Counted from the stretch's first letter, positions 1 through 12,295 are shown. The stretch: DNA of 64,000 bases from Sapria himalayana (GCA_029783825.1 JAREIK010016265.1:62001-126000); one strand, 5' to 3'. Notes: generated by a model from the letters alone, not told the origin. Made by a program: numbers and translations.

Positions 1-522
1 AGGAATGAATAAAAAATAAAATGAGAGTATTCTGCCGCCCTGTCACCCTGACTTCAAAACTCCATTACACCCCAATCTACATGGATTGCTTGATGGCTGA
101 AACTAGATTGGCTCCACCTCTTGTGTCTGCCCTTAAAAAGTTCTATAAAGGCAATATAAAATCAAATAGGGTCACAGATTATCCTTTTCCTAAAGACTGC
201 TATGGACATATTCCCATCTAGGACAACATCCTATGGATCATCCCATTAAAGAAATTAGGATAAAAACTTAAGAAAATGTGCTCACCCTTGAACTATACTG
301 ACTTTAAATTGAGGAGGGCATGCGCTTTATAACTTCTTATATTTAACATTTTACACAGCTTAAACTCTATTTTCAAACTTTCCCGATAAATTTAATGTGA
401 TACATAAGTAGTACAATTTCACACTTGATAAAAGGACTAACACTGGCTATCCAATAAAGAAGAAAAATCAAAGATAGGAAATCATAAATCGATTTTAAAT
501 GGGGCTTATCTTTTTTTATTGA
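1..522. other. Left flank, unassigned, with one small ORF
   Basis: This stretch lies left of the first hAT target duplication and carries no recognised gene. A 66-codon plus-strand ORF (21-221) has more balanced composition than the surrounding DNA and could be a remnant exon, but I do not recognise the protein. It matches no part of glutaminyl-tRNA synthetase or MBOAT that I know. If the GlnRS gene at 14319 continues leftward, this would be intron or upstream exon territory. Confidence 0.2.
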
Positions 523-1115
523 AATTGAATTAGATGTGTCAAACGAGTTGCGCCGGGCCGGCCATGACCATTTTTTTAGAGCACGACCGTGCTTTTGTGC
601 CGGGCAAGGCATTACACGGTTAATATACCGTGGCGGGCCAGGCCCGGCAGGGCCTAACCTGGTCATACGGGCCAGGTAAATTTTTTTTTTAAAAAAAATT
701 ATAATTTTAAATATTAGTTTAATTATATAATATATTAAATTATATATAAAATTATAGATAATGTATAATATAATAAATTTATTAAATAAAAATTATTTAA
801 ATTTTATTAAATTTACAAAGTTTAAATTTTTTTATAATTTAAAATAAAATTAGTTTATAATTTATTAGAATTAAATAATAGAGTTATAAAATTTTAAATA
901 AAAAAAATAAAACAAAAAAATAAATAAATCAATAAATTTTGTTAAAAAAAAATTAAAACGTAAAAAAAACATTAGCAAACCAAATTAAAAATGACCAATC
1001 AGCCATTAAATACCAAAGGTCCGAACCAAACAAATTAAAATTTCAAAGTAACGTATAAATAAAATATACAATCAATAAAAAACAAAACATAAAATCAAAA
1101 AATAGTAGATCATCA

Positions 1116-2995
1116 TCAATCGTCAATCAACATATCATGAGTATCATCAACCGCAACATCAAGATCAGTATCATATGAATCATCATCATCAGCAATCAAC
1201 TCCTCTGCTTTCACAGTGGATGCGGCTGCAATCTCTGTCACAGTCCCAGCTCCAGCACGATCATGAATGCTAAACCTCAAATCCTCCCAATCCTTCAAAC
1301 AAGTCAATGCCTAAACAATATCTGGACGTAATCTCGATCTCCTATCCGAAATCATGTTTACTATAATAAAAAAAGCAAACTCCAACACTACGCTCGACAC
1401 CGGAGGAGTCAGAAGATCCCGTGTCATCCTAGATAGCACGGGATAGGTGGACTCATATGATTTTTACCATTGTAATATATCAAGATTCTTAGTATCAAAA
1501 TATGATATTATTGAATAGTAATCGGTATCTAAGTACCGAAAAAGCTCGCTCCTATGTTCACCCCTATATTTCCCCCTCGCTAGCTGAATGGAAAAATCAT
1601 CATCTCTGAATAAGGTATCTATGTCTGTAATCACAGTCTCACTACTACCACCACCATACCTAATATCGTAGCATGTGAACAGGTCAGTCAACTTCTTGTA
1701 AATGAACGCTTCAGGTGGCTCTTCCAGGTTCATGCACGAAGAAATGTAAGTCATGATATTTTCTACCCCTTCCACCTTAATCCTAGGGTTCATGCATACA
1801 GCAAGGCAATAAAGAAATAAAACGGTGGACCAGTACTTCAAGTACTTGGTTTCCATCTCTGTAACCATATGACCAAGTGTCGGGTCAGCTCGATACTTCC
1901 TAAACATGCTACTAATGTTACATATGCACCTGAGTGCAATGCAAGTCGTGGGCGTATAAACCGACGAACACATTCGTCGTATCATAAAAAATCTTCAAGA
2001 ATTTCATAAATGAAATTCCTGAAGCCCAATCAGTGTCGTCAATAATAAGTTTATCACACTTACTATTGACATAGTCGGATATCACGTGTTCGTATCCAAC
2101 ACATGATTCCAACATCGGGTACGTGCAATTCTAACAATGTCTCACATCCGATTAGAATTTCTTCTTAAGATTTGCAGACAAACAAAGACTATCAAACTCT
2201 TATTGTCTGCAAGGAGGAACACACATTCATACCAGTTTGAACAATCAGGTTAATCACGTTACACATACATCTGACATGAAAAATCTATCCTAATGGTACA
2301 TCTCTAATATTCCTAACAAACATGTTAATCTCTATTACATTATTAGATGCATTATCAAATGTGGCACTAAAAATTTTATTTTGAATTTTATATTCCCTAA
2401 AGATTTTCATCGTACACTCAAAAATGGTCAGACTATCACGGGGATGAAGAATCTCAGAAAATCCTAAAATTTTTTTATTCATAGTCCAGTTAGAATCTAC
2501 ATAATGGCTGGTGAGACATGCATAAGATGATTCATCATGACTTGTTCAGATATCAAACGTCACGGACACAACTCCACTATATGCCATAAATTCATTAATT
2601 ATTTTTTGTTTTTCTAACTTATATAATTTTAATACGTCATTCTTAGATGTGGACCTAGGAATCTTATGATAAGCAGACTAAAAATATGTCTGCATTATGC
2701 GCACTACCCTCGGATCTTCCAAAAATCTGATCGGAAGACTCATCAATGTAATAAATCTTGTCATGTCGTCCCTACCCAACTCGCTGGAGTATACGAAGAA
2801 AGTAAACTTTGAGACTGAACTCGATCTAGTCTCAAAAAATGCAGTGCCAAGTTGGGTTTGCCTAGGATCTAATAGATCATGTTTTTTGGTGCATAATTCA
2901 GCATGCCTCTTAAGTGACCTAGTCCCAAATGAACTCTTATATATTAAAAGTCTTATACAATATTTGCACTGTGTCATTTCTTCTTCCTCACCCAT
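1116..2995 (-). pseudogene. hAT transposase pseudogene (BED finger, RNase H-like core, hAT dimerisation region)
   Basis: Read on the minus strand. The segment 2678-2995 starts MGEEEEMTQCKYC and continues to RHAELCTKKH, a C-x2-C...H-x4-C BED-type zinc finger that would bind the element ends. The segment 2285-2660 holds the RNase H-like catalytic core, with a VTFDI block and the typical FDNASNN block. The segment 1464-1985 gives the alpha-helical and C-terminal parts, ending at NLDILQW. After an in-frame TAA the frame continues through KSYESTYPVLSRMTRDLL to RSRLRPDIV, the hAT dimerisation (Dimer_Tnp_hAT) motif, and then to an acidic tail ending at 1116. Stops and frameshifts separate the segments, so no full transposase can be made. 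Confidence 0.85.
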
Positions 2996-3564
2996 AATAT
3001 TTTTTTTATTTTATTATATTAAAATGAGTCCAAACTACAGAAGTCCTAATTTTTTATTTTTTAGAAGTTTGGGTTGAAACGACTGGAGAAACTAAAGTTT
3101 TAGCAACCTCAAACTTCAATGTAATATTTTCATTTTCTAAATTAAAATATGTTTCATTAATATTTATCATTTTTTAGGATTTTTATTAAACAAGACACTT
3201 ATTTAGAGACTAGATGATAGATTTTAAATTTATCTATTTCAGGTCTAGAGAGAGAGACTGAAGAGAGAAAAAAAAAACTTAAAATAAATTACCCGATAAA
3301 GCAGTTAGGTCGACACGTGCATGATGCACCACAGTCTAGCTTAAAATTTAAAACTCAAGTTGAGATTCCCAAAACGCCAAACCAAATGATGAAATCCTGA
3401 CTTCCCAAGAGATAGCAAGATTTTTGAGAGAAAAAATATAAGATTTGAGAGAATAAATATTTATGAAAAACATAAATGTTATAGAAAGATTGGGTGAATT
3501 TTATAGATTAAAGAAAATAATTTTTAAAAAAAAATTCAATTTTTTGATTTTTTTTAATTTTTTA

Positions 3565-3691
3565 GGGGGCAGAATCATGGGGGCCGTTGGATTCTGCCCC
3601 CTAGCCATTGGAGGCGAGATCCAACAACAACAATTTAAATTTTTTTTTATACGTTGGGGGGGGGATCAGGTCGGGTCCAATAGGACCCGAC
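3565..3691. repeat. Subterminal hairpins of hAT copy A
   Basis: Two inverted repeats lie in the GC-rich subterminal zone. gggggcagaat (3565-3575) pairs with attctgccccc (3591-3601) across a 15-nt loop. gtcgggtcc (3670-3678) pairs with ggacccgac (3683-3691) across a 4-nt loop. The second hairpin recurs, with sequence drift, in the short element at 13360-13961 (13702-13731). This links the two as relatives and suggests a conserved end structure, perhaps for transposase binding. Confidence 0.6.
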
Positions 3692-4056
3692 CCACGGTCT
3701 TTTTGCGGGAAGGGGAATGGGACGCTTGGCTTGGCATTGGCCCGAGAGTCCTGAGTCACAGTGAACCCACCGTGACCCATGAGGGTGCGGGACTGCGGGT
3801 GCAGGACACCGGGATGGGTGTGAACGGTGACCTCCACCGTGCCTACGAGGCGTGCCACGGGCCACCGAACCGTGCTGGGTCAAGCATGGCACGAGGCCCG
3901 GTTGGCCTCGGCACGACACGGGTTGTGCCTTACCCGGGGACTACAAGGCCCGGGCACGGGATATTCCATGTCGGGCCGGCCCAAGCATGACCGAACCGTG
4001 TCGTGCCTCGTGCCGGGCCGGGCCAGGCCGGCCCAGTTGACACCTTTAAATTGAAT

Positions 4057-4845
4057 AAAGATATTGTTGGGAACATGATAATTTAGATATATAGATATTC
4101 TCACATAATTTCTCTCGGATTGAGAGAATCCAGATCAGTGTGAGAGGATATGACTCTTTATCCTTGTGTTTTTTTTTTTCAAATTTCATATTCCATAAAT
4201 AAGCATCTAGATTCCCTTACGTAGGCTTATGCTTTCTTTTACCCTTCATAAATAAGCATCTAAACTCAATGTCACAACCGTACCAAGACTGCCACTCAGC
4301 CACTAGCCAATTGGACAATGGCTTATGGCCACTTGTGCCTGAACTGGCCAATGACTATTGCCACTCAGCCATTGGGCAGTTGGGCAGTGGCTTGTAGCCC
4401 CTGCATTGACATAGTCACTGGCCAGTGGCAGTGTCATACCATTGCCAACCCGGCCCAGCAAAATCTTGTCTGACCAAGTACGCTGGGTTGAGAAAGGAGG
4501 GCTATCGAGTCATGATTGCCGACCTCCCATGAAGCAATGCCAACACAGCAAATTTGACACTTATAAATAGCATTCATTTTATTTAAATTTATATTTATAT
4601 ATAAATTGAAAGACAATAAATAATTATTAAATATGTGTATAATTAAAAATAATAATAAAATAAGGGATATATGCTTAAGCACTCTTGGCATGCCTTAGAT
4701 AGGAACAAATGTGGTGTCTAATTGTACCTTAAAATTTTTAAAAATATGGGTAAGAAATTATTCCCTATTTTGGAGCAGAAACACTTCCCCTTTTGATGGA
4801 GTTGACAGCAACATCAATTACTTACAGGGTAAATAGTAGCAATGG
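4057..4845. other. Inter-element stretch with an orphan hAT right end
   Basis: Between hAT copies A and B. The text ataaataagcatcta occurs twice (about 4193 and 4247). The stretch 4270-4565 is rich in CCACTGGCC/GCAGTGG-like words, as is the left subterminus of copy B, and ends tttgacacttata at 4565, resembling a decayed right hAT terminus. No matching left end or target duplication was found, so it is probably the stump of an older element. No gene was seen. Confidence 0.4.
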
Positions 4846-7291
4846 TTGAGGTGTCAAATGGATTGAACAATCCTGGTTTGGCCCAGGAAAATAGCACGGA
4901 CATAGAAATGGATCCCCATGTTGTGTCGTGCCGGCACGGATACATTGTAGGTCATTCAAACATGGCCCGATGGCATGCCTTTCAGAACCGGATGTGCCAA
5001 GACGTGCTGGGTCGTTCGCAGTCAGGCCCAGCACCAGCACTGCATTGCCATTGGCCAGGCCAGTGTTCAGTGCAAGTGAGCAGTGCCAGAGCCAGTCCCA
5101 GTGGCCACTGGGCATTGGGCAGTGGAACTGGCAGTGCCCCTGCATAACTTGCACTGCAGACTGCACCTGCAGTGGCTGGCTGCTGGCAGTGGCACACTGG
5201 CAGTCTGGCACTCCCAAGTGCCACGGAGCCACCCACCCCACTCCACTGTGGCAGTGGGCACAAGCACCCCACCAGCACAATGGAGTGTAGTATCTGGTTT
5301 TATTTTTAATTTTAAACTTTTAAAGGAATTTATTTTTTAAAAAATATAGATACAAAATTATACTGTATGCATTGCAGTATAAATTGAAATGATTAAATTC
5401 ATAATATCATAACTCAATAAAAAAAGTTACGTATTTTTTTTTTTGAACATCATAATATCATATTACAAATAACAATAAATTAAAAAGATTAAAAGAAAAA
5501 AATAAATAATTCAATAAAATAAACACATTGCATATCAGTTCTATAAATAGCTAAGGCTAATACTCATGATCAATTTGTGTCAGTAGTATTATTAAGATAA
5601 TAACGTCTACTTCTGAAATTAATGCTACCTTCAATAACTTCAAAATCATCGCATAAGCCACCATTCACTGGTAGCTCGTTCACTATATCCTGAATACATA
5701 ATTTTGATTATTCACAATTTTTTAAATATAAAATTACTTTTAGAATATTAGATCATATTTTAAATCTTTTATTTAAAATAATACTAGTCATTGAATAGAT
5801 CAATAAATCATGTATCATCTTTGATAACGCGAAACATATGAATTCGTATGATTTTCATAATCTCAATACATTTAAATTATTATTATCAACATGTAATATG
5901 ATAAAATAGTAATTTGTATCTAAGTATCGAACATATGAAAATGCATCATCTCTAAAAATGGTATGCATATTTATACTCGAAGTCTTGCAATAATTATCAT
6001 ATCAAATATCATAATATATAAATATATAAGCTAAAATTTTATAAATCCATACATCAGAATCTTCTGTTTGAAACTCATGTATAATATATTTTTTATTTTT
6101 TTTATTTTAACCCTAAGATTCATAGAGGAATTCAAACATGTCTAATATCCATTTAAAATTTTTTTTTGTCTACTAACAACAAAAGTGTGAAACTCATGGT
6201 GTGTCCTAGGTGTACAAGAGTATTTTAATAAATTTTTTATATTTTTTTAATATGGGATAAACCACTTTTATTCTTATTTTATAATTTAATTAATTATATA
6301 ACACATATTCTTAATATTAAAAATATAACTAAAATCAAGTTGTCTTATATAAATTCTAAACATAATATTAAAATTATATATAAACTCAAGTACAATACAA
6401 TTATTAAAAATATACGCAGACAAATACATATTCATCATATCATAAAAAAAATGAATAAATTTCAAAAATAAAATTTTTATCTCAAAATCTAATTTATGAA
6501 TAATATATTAATAAATTTTACTAGTAATACAATAATATATCACATGTTGGTAATCAATATATAAATCTAATATTATGTAAGTATAATTCCAAACATGCCT
6601 AATTTCTATTTGAAATTTTTTTAGGATCATTAACAACCAAATTATGAAACTCATGACCTCCAATGTGTACTAAAATATTTTATTCAATTTTTTTATGTTC
6701 AATAAAGTAGAATAGACAAATTTCATTCTCATTTAACCTATTAAGTTAATTATATCACACATATTAATAATGATACCTAGAGGCATCAACTAAGCTAAGC
6801 AACCTATCCACGGCCCGTGATAGAACAGTTCGGCCATGTCTGGCCCAGCATGAAACGACTTAGCACGGCTTGTGCAGTGTTGGGCTGGCAAGGGCCAATC
6901 TATGTTGGGCTAGCAAGGGTCATGCCGTGTTAGGCTTGCAAGAGCATTGCCTTATGACTGGCCAGGAACCATATGCCTAGCCAGGAAGCACAATCCACCA
7001 GCCCGACTGCTCACCAACTCAGAATCACCTAGGGGTCAAGGGTCAAATCCCGTATGGTGATTAAAAAAAAATTCGGCCACATAAGCCGGTCATCCTTTGC
7101 ATTTTCATGCAACAGATTCTGTATGAAAGGTCGAGCATAGCACTACACTAGACTATGCCACCATGTAGTACTGGGCCGACCAAATGATTCCCATGTCATG
7201 TTGGCATGACACGAAAATTATACCATATCGTATCTGAAATAGCACGGTGACATGGTTATGCCGGCACAGCACAACATGGTTGACATGTATA
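4846..7291 (-). mobile_element. Strongly decayed hAT relic (family 1, copy B)
   Basis: The left end is ttgaggtgtcaaatgg at 4846, followed by a GC-rich subterminal zone (4860-5290). A candidate right end, ggttgacatgtata, closes at 7291. Within it, 5840-6130 aligns by eye with the transposase C-terminal part of copy A in the same orientation: shared words include tatctaagta, atcatctct, and taaccctaagattcat against taatcctagggttcat. Every reading frame is destroyed. The 8-bp sequences outside the two ends do not match, so the exact boundaries, especially the right one, are uncertain. Confidence 0.55.
7040..7051 (+). other. tRNA B-box-like motif inside hAT debris
   Basis: gggtcaaatccc resembles the B box of tRNA-type pol III promoters (GGTTCGANTCC), and the text after it, gtatggtgatta, runs into a poly(A). 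This is the layout of a SINE or a tRNA relic. No clear A box was located at the expected distance upstream, so it may be chance. Confidence 0.2.
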
Positions 7292-7517
7292 GTGTGACCA
7301 TTACTTTAAAATATTATAATAGACATTTTATTTTAAATATCATATATCTATAAAAACCTCATCAAACATTCATATATAATAAAATTATAATAAATAGTGA
7401 GGATCGTATGAAATCCTAATTTTTTTATTTAATTTCTACTTAAAATCGACATAATATATGATGAGATATATGAGTAATATATCACGACAATAAATCTAGA
7501 TATCAAATATTACGGAC

Positions 7518-9024
7518 CAGGGTTTTCAAAGGTGATTTTGAGGCGCGCCATGATGCGCGCCTCAGGGCGAGGCGCCGACAAAATGCCTTGAGTCATTTGT
7601 AAAAAACGTAACTGCTCGACAGGAAAAAAACCAGTAGAACATCAAAAACTAACTTGGGCAGGGTGGTTTTGCTCGCCAGATGATTGCGATTTGACGACAA
7701 ACACAAACGACATTGATATCCCAGAAGTGGAGTTGTGGTCCATCTCGGAACCAATCTTGACATCTCTGGTCTTATTAAACGAGAAGCCTCAACAACCATA
7801 ACCACGACCATATGGTGGCAGGCTCACCGCAGGAACATGGCTGCCACGTGAGAGAAGCAGACGACACGGCAGAGATATTTAAGTAATTAGTAATAAAATA
7901 ATACTTGTTACAACCCACTAATTCTAAAGAGATTTCAGTTTTCACGGCTACTAAACAAAGTTGAAAATTTTTTGTTGAAATAAAAAATTGATAAAAACAT
8001 GCCAAAATTATTGAGAAAATTATATTTGGAGGCCAAAACAAAAATATGTAATGACATTTTAATTTTTATTAAAATAATACCTCAAGATATAAAATTTGTC
8101 CTTGCATTAAAATAAATTTATGATCAATTTCATGTTTTAAATTTTTTTTTAAAGTTATATGTATATATTTATATGTAAGATACAATACTAGATTGAGAAA
8201 ACGAAATCTACAAAGAAAACAAAGTCTACAAAAAAAACAAAATGTTGATCCGATTTTGGTAGAGGAGGTTGATTCGAATGATAAGTAGATTGCGGAGAAA
8301 GAAGATCCCCTCCTCCCTCTTGATCTTTGATGGCTTCAGGATGATGAGTTATTCACTGTCGATGCTATTAGAGTTGTGTCATCCGACTCCCAACAGACTC
8401 AAGCATCATCAGATAACATGATTTCTTTACATTCCTACAAAAGGAAACATAATGAAGCATCAAGTACGTACTCAAAAATTAAAGTCATAAATTTGATTAA
8501 ATTTAATAATAAACTTAAAATATTTACACCTAATTAATAATTTATGCTAGGTACAAGTGAAGGCAAAGACAAAGAGAATGAGTTTAATTTGACACCATTT
8601 GATGAAGATGAAGATTTACATGAAATGAAAATACATGATAGTGAACATTTTTATATTTTTGATACATTGGATAAGAATGATATTGCCCTTGGAGAGGAGG
8701 ATTTAAATTGAAATAATTTACTCTAGTATTCTTATTTCATGACTTGGTTATGTCTTTTTATTAAAGTTTGAAACTATTAGTATGGTCGAATCTATTTTTT
8801 TTTATGATTTTGTTATGGTTTTTTGTGAAAGTAATGAACTAGTATGTTTTTTTTTAATAATTGTAAAAAATTGTTTTCATGTTTTTATTTATGCTATTTT
8901 ATTTTATATTTTTTAAAATATCAATTAATTACATATTATGAACCTCAAAAAGCTTAAGTCTCAAAGCCTCGAGGCTTACGACTCGCCTCATGAATACAAA
9001 AATGCCTCGCCTTTTAAAACTTTG
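7518..9024 (+). mobile_element. hAT transposon of a second family, perfect target duplication
   Basis: The left end is cagggttttcaaaggtg. The right end read on the opposite strand is caaagttttaaaaggcg, with 13 of 17 bases shared. The flanks carry a perfect 8-bp duplication, ttacggac, at 7510-7517 and 9025-9032. Both ends are followed by GAGGCG/GCCTCG-rich text. The 1507-bp interior has lost most of the transposase and keeps only a C-terminal coding remnant (8304-8711). The ends resemble those of the element at 61941-62578. It is too short to be autonomous. Confidence 0.88.
8304..8711 (+). pseudogene. C-terminal remnant of a hAT family 2 transposase, two exons
   Basis: The frame starting near 8304 (DPLLPLDL, then a TGA at 8328) continues from 8331 as WLQDDELFTVDAIRVV, ending at 8463. 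It joins in phase across an 87-bp intron (8464-8550, gtacgt...gctag) to a serine- and acid-rich exon (8551-8711) ending GEEDLN and TGA. Low-complexity acidic tails of this kind are common after the dimerisation region of plant hAT/BED proteins. The upstream catalytic part is deleted. Identification rests mainly on position within a well-defined hAT element. Confidence 0.5.
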
Positions 9025-9126
9025 TTACGGACATCATTTCATTATGTTTTCTAAATTCATTAATAATAAATTAATTTTCTAGTTTAAAATATTTTATTTT
9101 ATCATTCCTACTAATAAACCTAAGAA

Positions 9127-11668
9127 TAGAGTTGTCTAACGAGTGGGTCGACCCAGCCCGACCTGAGGCACAACATGGGAATGACCCGTGTCGAGCCTGT
9201 TCATGGCACAGCTCATGTTGTGCCATATCAAGGCCAACCGGGCAATGTGTTGGGCCAGGCATGGTATCTCAGCACGAGCCGAGATGTGCCTTGACCGACC
9301 TAGCCCAACGCCCTGGACCCGAACCGACAACCCGAGGCCCAACAAATTCAAAAGTTTCGTCAGGCCCAAACTCGACCCATAGTCTTTTTCGACCTGAGTT
9401 CGAGGCTCGATTTCTTTATATTCCAGAAGAAAAAACTTCTAAAATTCAATCTAAGCCATTGGATTTCACCTCCAATGGCTATGGAACAAAATCTGATATC
9501 CCTAAAAATTTTGCCCTTTTTTTAAATATTAAAAATCAAAAAAAAAATCAAAAAATTACTTTTTAAAAAATTTATTATTTTATTAATCTATAAAATCCCC
9601 CACCCCCCCCCCCCTCCTCACTCTAAAATTTATGTCCATATGTTCGATATATAAACTAGTATTGATAATGTATTTAATGGATGTCTCACCAGCCACAATA
9701 TAGATTCAAAATAAATAATAAATAAAAAAAAATTTAGGATTCTCTGAGATTCTTCATTCTTATGATAGCCCAGTCATTTTTGAGTGCATGATAAAAATTT
9801 TTTAAAAATATAAAATTCAAAATAAAATTTGAGTATCACTTTGAATAATATATCTAATAATAAAATAACAATTAACATGTTTGTTATAATTATTAGAGAT
9901 GGTCAATCAGAAGAAATTTTTTACGTTAAAAGCATGTGTCACGTGATTAACCTGTTTGTACAATTGAGGATAAAGGTATGTACCTCCTCTTAAGAAAATA
10001 AAAGTAACTTATAAAAATATATTCGCATGCCTCACAGACAACATGAATTCAATAATCTCTGTTTGTTTATGAATCATACAAAGAAAAATTTTCAATGAGA
10101 TGTAAGACACCATGGGAATTACACTTGATATTTAGAAGTATGTGTTGGATACGAACACGTAATATCTAATTATGTCAATAGTAAGAGTGATGAACTTATT
10201 ATTGATAATACTGACTAGGCTACAAAAATTTTATTTATGAAATTCCTGAAAATTTTTTTATGACATGACGAACATGTGTTCAACAGTTTATACTATCACG
10301 CTTGATTGCACTCATGTGTATATGTAAGATTAATAACATATTTAGAAAGTATTGAGATGACCCGATACTTAGCTATATGATTGTAGAGATGAAAATCTAG
10401 TACTTAAAGTACTTATCCACCTTTTTATCTCTTTATTATATGGTTACATGCATGGACACCAGGGTTAAGGTGGAAGAGATTGAGAATGCCCTGACTTACA
10501 TTTCCTCATGCATTAACCTGGAAGACCCACTTGAAGTGTTCATTCACGAGACATTGACAGAACTGTTTATATACTATGATACTAGATATATTGATAGTAG
10601 TAGTAAAACTTCGAGTACGGACATGAATACAATATTCAAAGACGATGACTTTTCTATTCAGTTAGCGAGGAGGAAACAACGAAGTGGACTGTCGAATAGG
10701 AGCGAGTTGTCTCGATATTTAGATACCGATTACAGCTCAATCCTATCATATACTGATACTAAGAATATTAATATATTAAAGTGATGAAAATCATATGTAT
10801 CCACTTTTTTCATACTATATAAAATAATACGGGGTCTACTGACTAATCCAGTGTCAAACATAACATCTAAATATATTTTTTCTGTTACCGTGAATGAAAT
10901 CTTGGATAGGAAATCAAGATTACATCCAGATATTGTTGAGATTTTAATATGCATGAAAAATTGAGAAATTTCAAGTATGGACATTCGGGATCGTGTTGGG
11001 AATGAAATAAAAGTGGATAAGTTAATTGCTGATAATAATTCATATGATATTGATATTGAGAATGATATGATAATTGATGACATTGATGGTTGACGATTAC
11101 TGAACTGCGACACTTATATCTGATTCTAATATTTGATCTCGATTTACTCATTTACATTGTATTTATGTTTATTTAATTTTTAGTTTTGATATTACTTTGA
11201 GACTTGAGTTTGTATCTTTGTGGGTTGATTTATTTGATGATTGAAACTTGAATATTTAATTTTTTTGAATTTTTATTTTTCATTGGTTTTTTATTTTTAT
11301 TCATATTTAAGTTTTAATACTTTATAAATTTATACACTTATACTAATAGTTTGATACACATAAATTATAAAGTATTAAAAATAATTAACATTAACTAATT
11401 ACTAAAAATAATGAAAAAAACTATTAAGATATTAAAAACATATAACATGAACTAAATACATAATCTAAGAAAATTTTATTAAAAATTAAAAACCAACAAG
11501 CACGAGCCCGACCTGACATGATTTCTCAACATGCCGGGCCAACAGGTCATGCAGAGCCAAGAATAGCATAATTATTGTACTGTTCCGTGCCAGGCACGAC
11601 TTGATGGCCTAATTGGGCCACCTAAAACCAAACCGGGTCAATCCAAGCCAGCCCATTTGACAACTCTA
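9127..11668 (+). mobile_element. hAT transposon, internally deleted (family 1, copy C)
   Basis: The left end is tagagttgtctaacg and the right end reversed is tagagttgtcaaatg, identical over the first 10 bases. The flanking 8-mers cctaagaa (9119-9126) and cttacgaa (11669-11676) agree at 6 of 8 positions, so the insertion is older than copy A. The left GC-rich zone (9140-9400) is followed by a hairpin, agccattgga/tccaatggct (9454-9480). The transposase runs on the plus strand from about 9700 to 11093. The BED finger region present in copy A is missing. Confidence 0.8.
9700..11093 (+). pseudogene. hAT transposase pseudogene, N-terminus deleted
   Basis: Translated fragments run parallel to copy A. 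LGFSEILHSYDSP lies near 9735. The longest open part, 10440-10784, contains RVKVEEIENALTYISSCINL and then DDDFSIQLARRKQR and LSRYLDTDYSSI, each matching the equivalent copy A text. The dimerisation region follows in a broken frame, and the acidic tail ends DDIDG with TGA at 11091-11093. Stops are frequent before 10440 and after 10784. The frame begins inside the RNase H-like core, so no DNA-binding domain remains. Confidence 0.8.
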
Positions 11669-11676
11669 CTTACGAA

Positions 11677-12190
11677 TTATACAATAAAAAAACTAAAAAT
11701 ATATTTCGTTAATTATATAATATATAATATTTTTTTGTGCATTGATCGGCATGTCTTTTAAGGTGATCAGTATTACCAGTATTAATACTTTTTAATATGT
11801 TTTTACAATATACATATTATGTCAAATCTTCTTTAATTTTTTTTAACATTTTTATTTTTAATTATATTAAAATGTATCAAAACTAATAAAGTTTATCTAT
11901 TCTTAAATTTTTTAAGGTGAAGGGTCAATACAATGAAAAAAAACTTAATTTCAACCTTGAATTTTCGGTCAAATTATCATGTCTAGGTACAAGTCTATTT
12001 CATTTTTATTAATTAACTATTTGTTATTTTTTAATATGAGTGTGAGGCTAGACCGAAGGTAAGATAAACAAAGATAGAGATAATTATTTTTTAATATTTA
12101 AATTAACATACTTATTTATTTATTAATCTATAATTTTGAATAAAATAAAATATTTTATTCAAAATCTTCTTGTGCTTGAAAGTTTATCTT
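11677..12190. other. AT-rich spacer
   Basis: Unique-looking AT-rich DNA between hAT copy C and an orphan hAT end. No ORF, RNA gene or repeat was recognised. Confidence 0.3.
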
Positions 12191-12295
12191 CTTGTGCTGG
12201 GCCTGCCCTGAATAAACCGTGCCGGGCACGAAAGCACGGTCGTGCTTACCAAAAATGGGCCGGGCCGGCCCGGCACGTCCCGTTTGACACCTCTA
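12191..12295. mobile_element. Orphan right end of a GC-rich hAT element
   Basis: A GC-rich burst (ggccgggccggcccggcacg, about 12258-12277) runs into cgtttgacacctcta, the family 1 terminus, closing at 12295. No left end and no copy of the adjacent 8-mer gattgaca were found upstream, so this is a truncated element. Confidence 0.6.

Larger units (their letters stand above)
531..4048 (-). mobile_element. hAT DNA transposon, full length, decayed (family 1, copy A)
   Basis: The left end begins tagatgtgtcaaacg. The right end, read on the opposite strand, begins taaaggtgtcaactg, so the two form imperfect terminal inverted repeats. The element is flanked by a perfect 8-bp duplication, aattgaat, at 523-530 and 4049-4056, the length expected for hAT insertion. 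Both subterminal zones are GC-rich (GGCC/GGCACG-like), and the AT-rich interior holds a transposase reading on the minus strand (1116-2995). Length is 3518 bp. The perfect duplication beside a broken transposase suggests insertion either not very long ago or by transposase supplied in trans. Confidence 0.9.

Noticed and set aside
3463..4054. ORFs up to 175 codons in both orientations
   Set aside because: They are the GC-rich subterminus of hAT copy A, outside the transposase and lacking any domain.
4822..5340. ORF of 152 codons on the minus strand and overlapping plus ORFs rich in Cys, His, Trp
   Set aside because: Low-complexity GCAGTGG/CCACTGG text at the end of hAT copy B; open in several frames at once.
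6778..7291. Separate small hAT element starting tagaggcatcaac
   Set aside because: The 8-mers outside the two ends do not match and the GC-rich texture is explained as the right part of copy B.
9071..9566. Overlapping ORFs in both directions up to 144 codons
   Set aside because: GC-rich left subterminus of hAT copy C, before the transposase.
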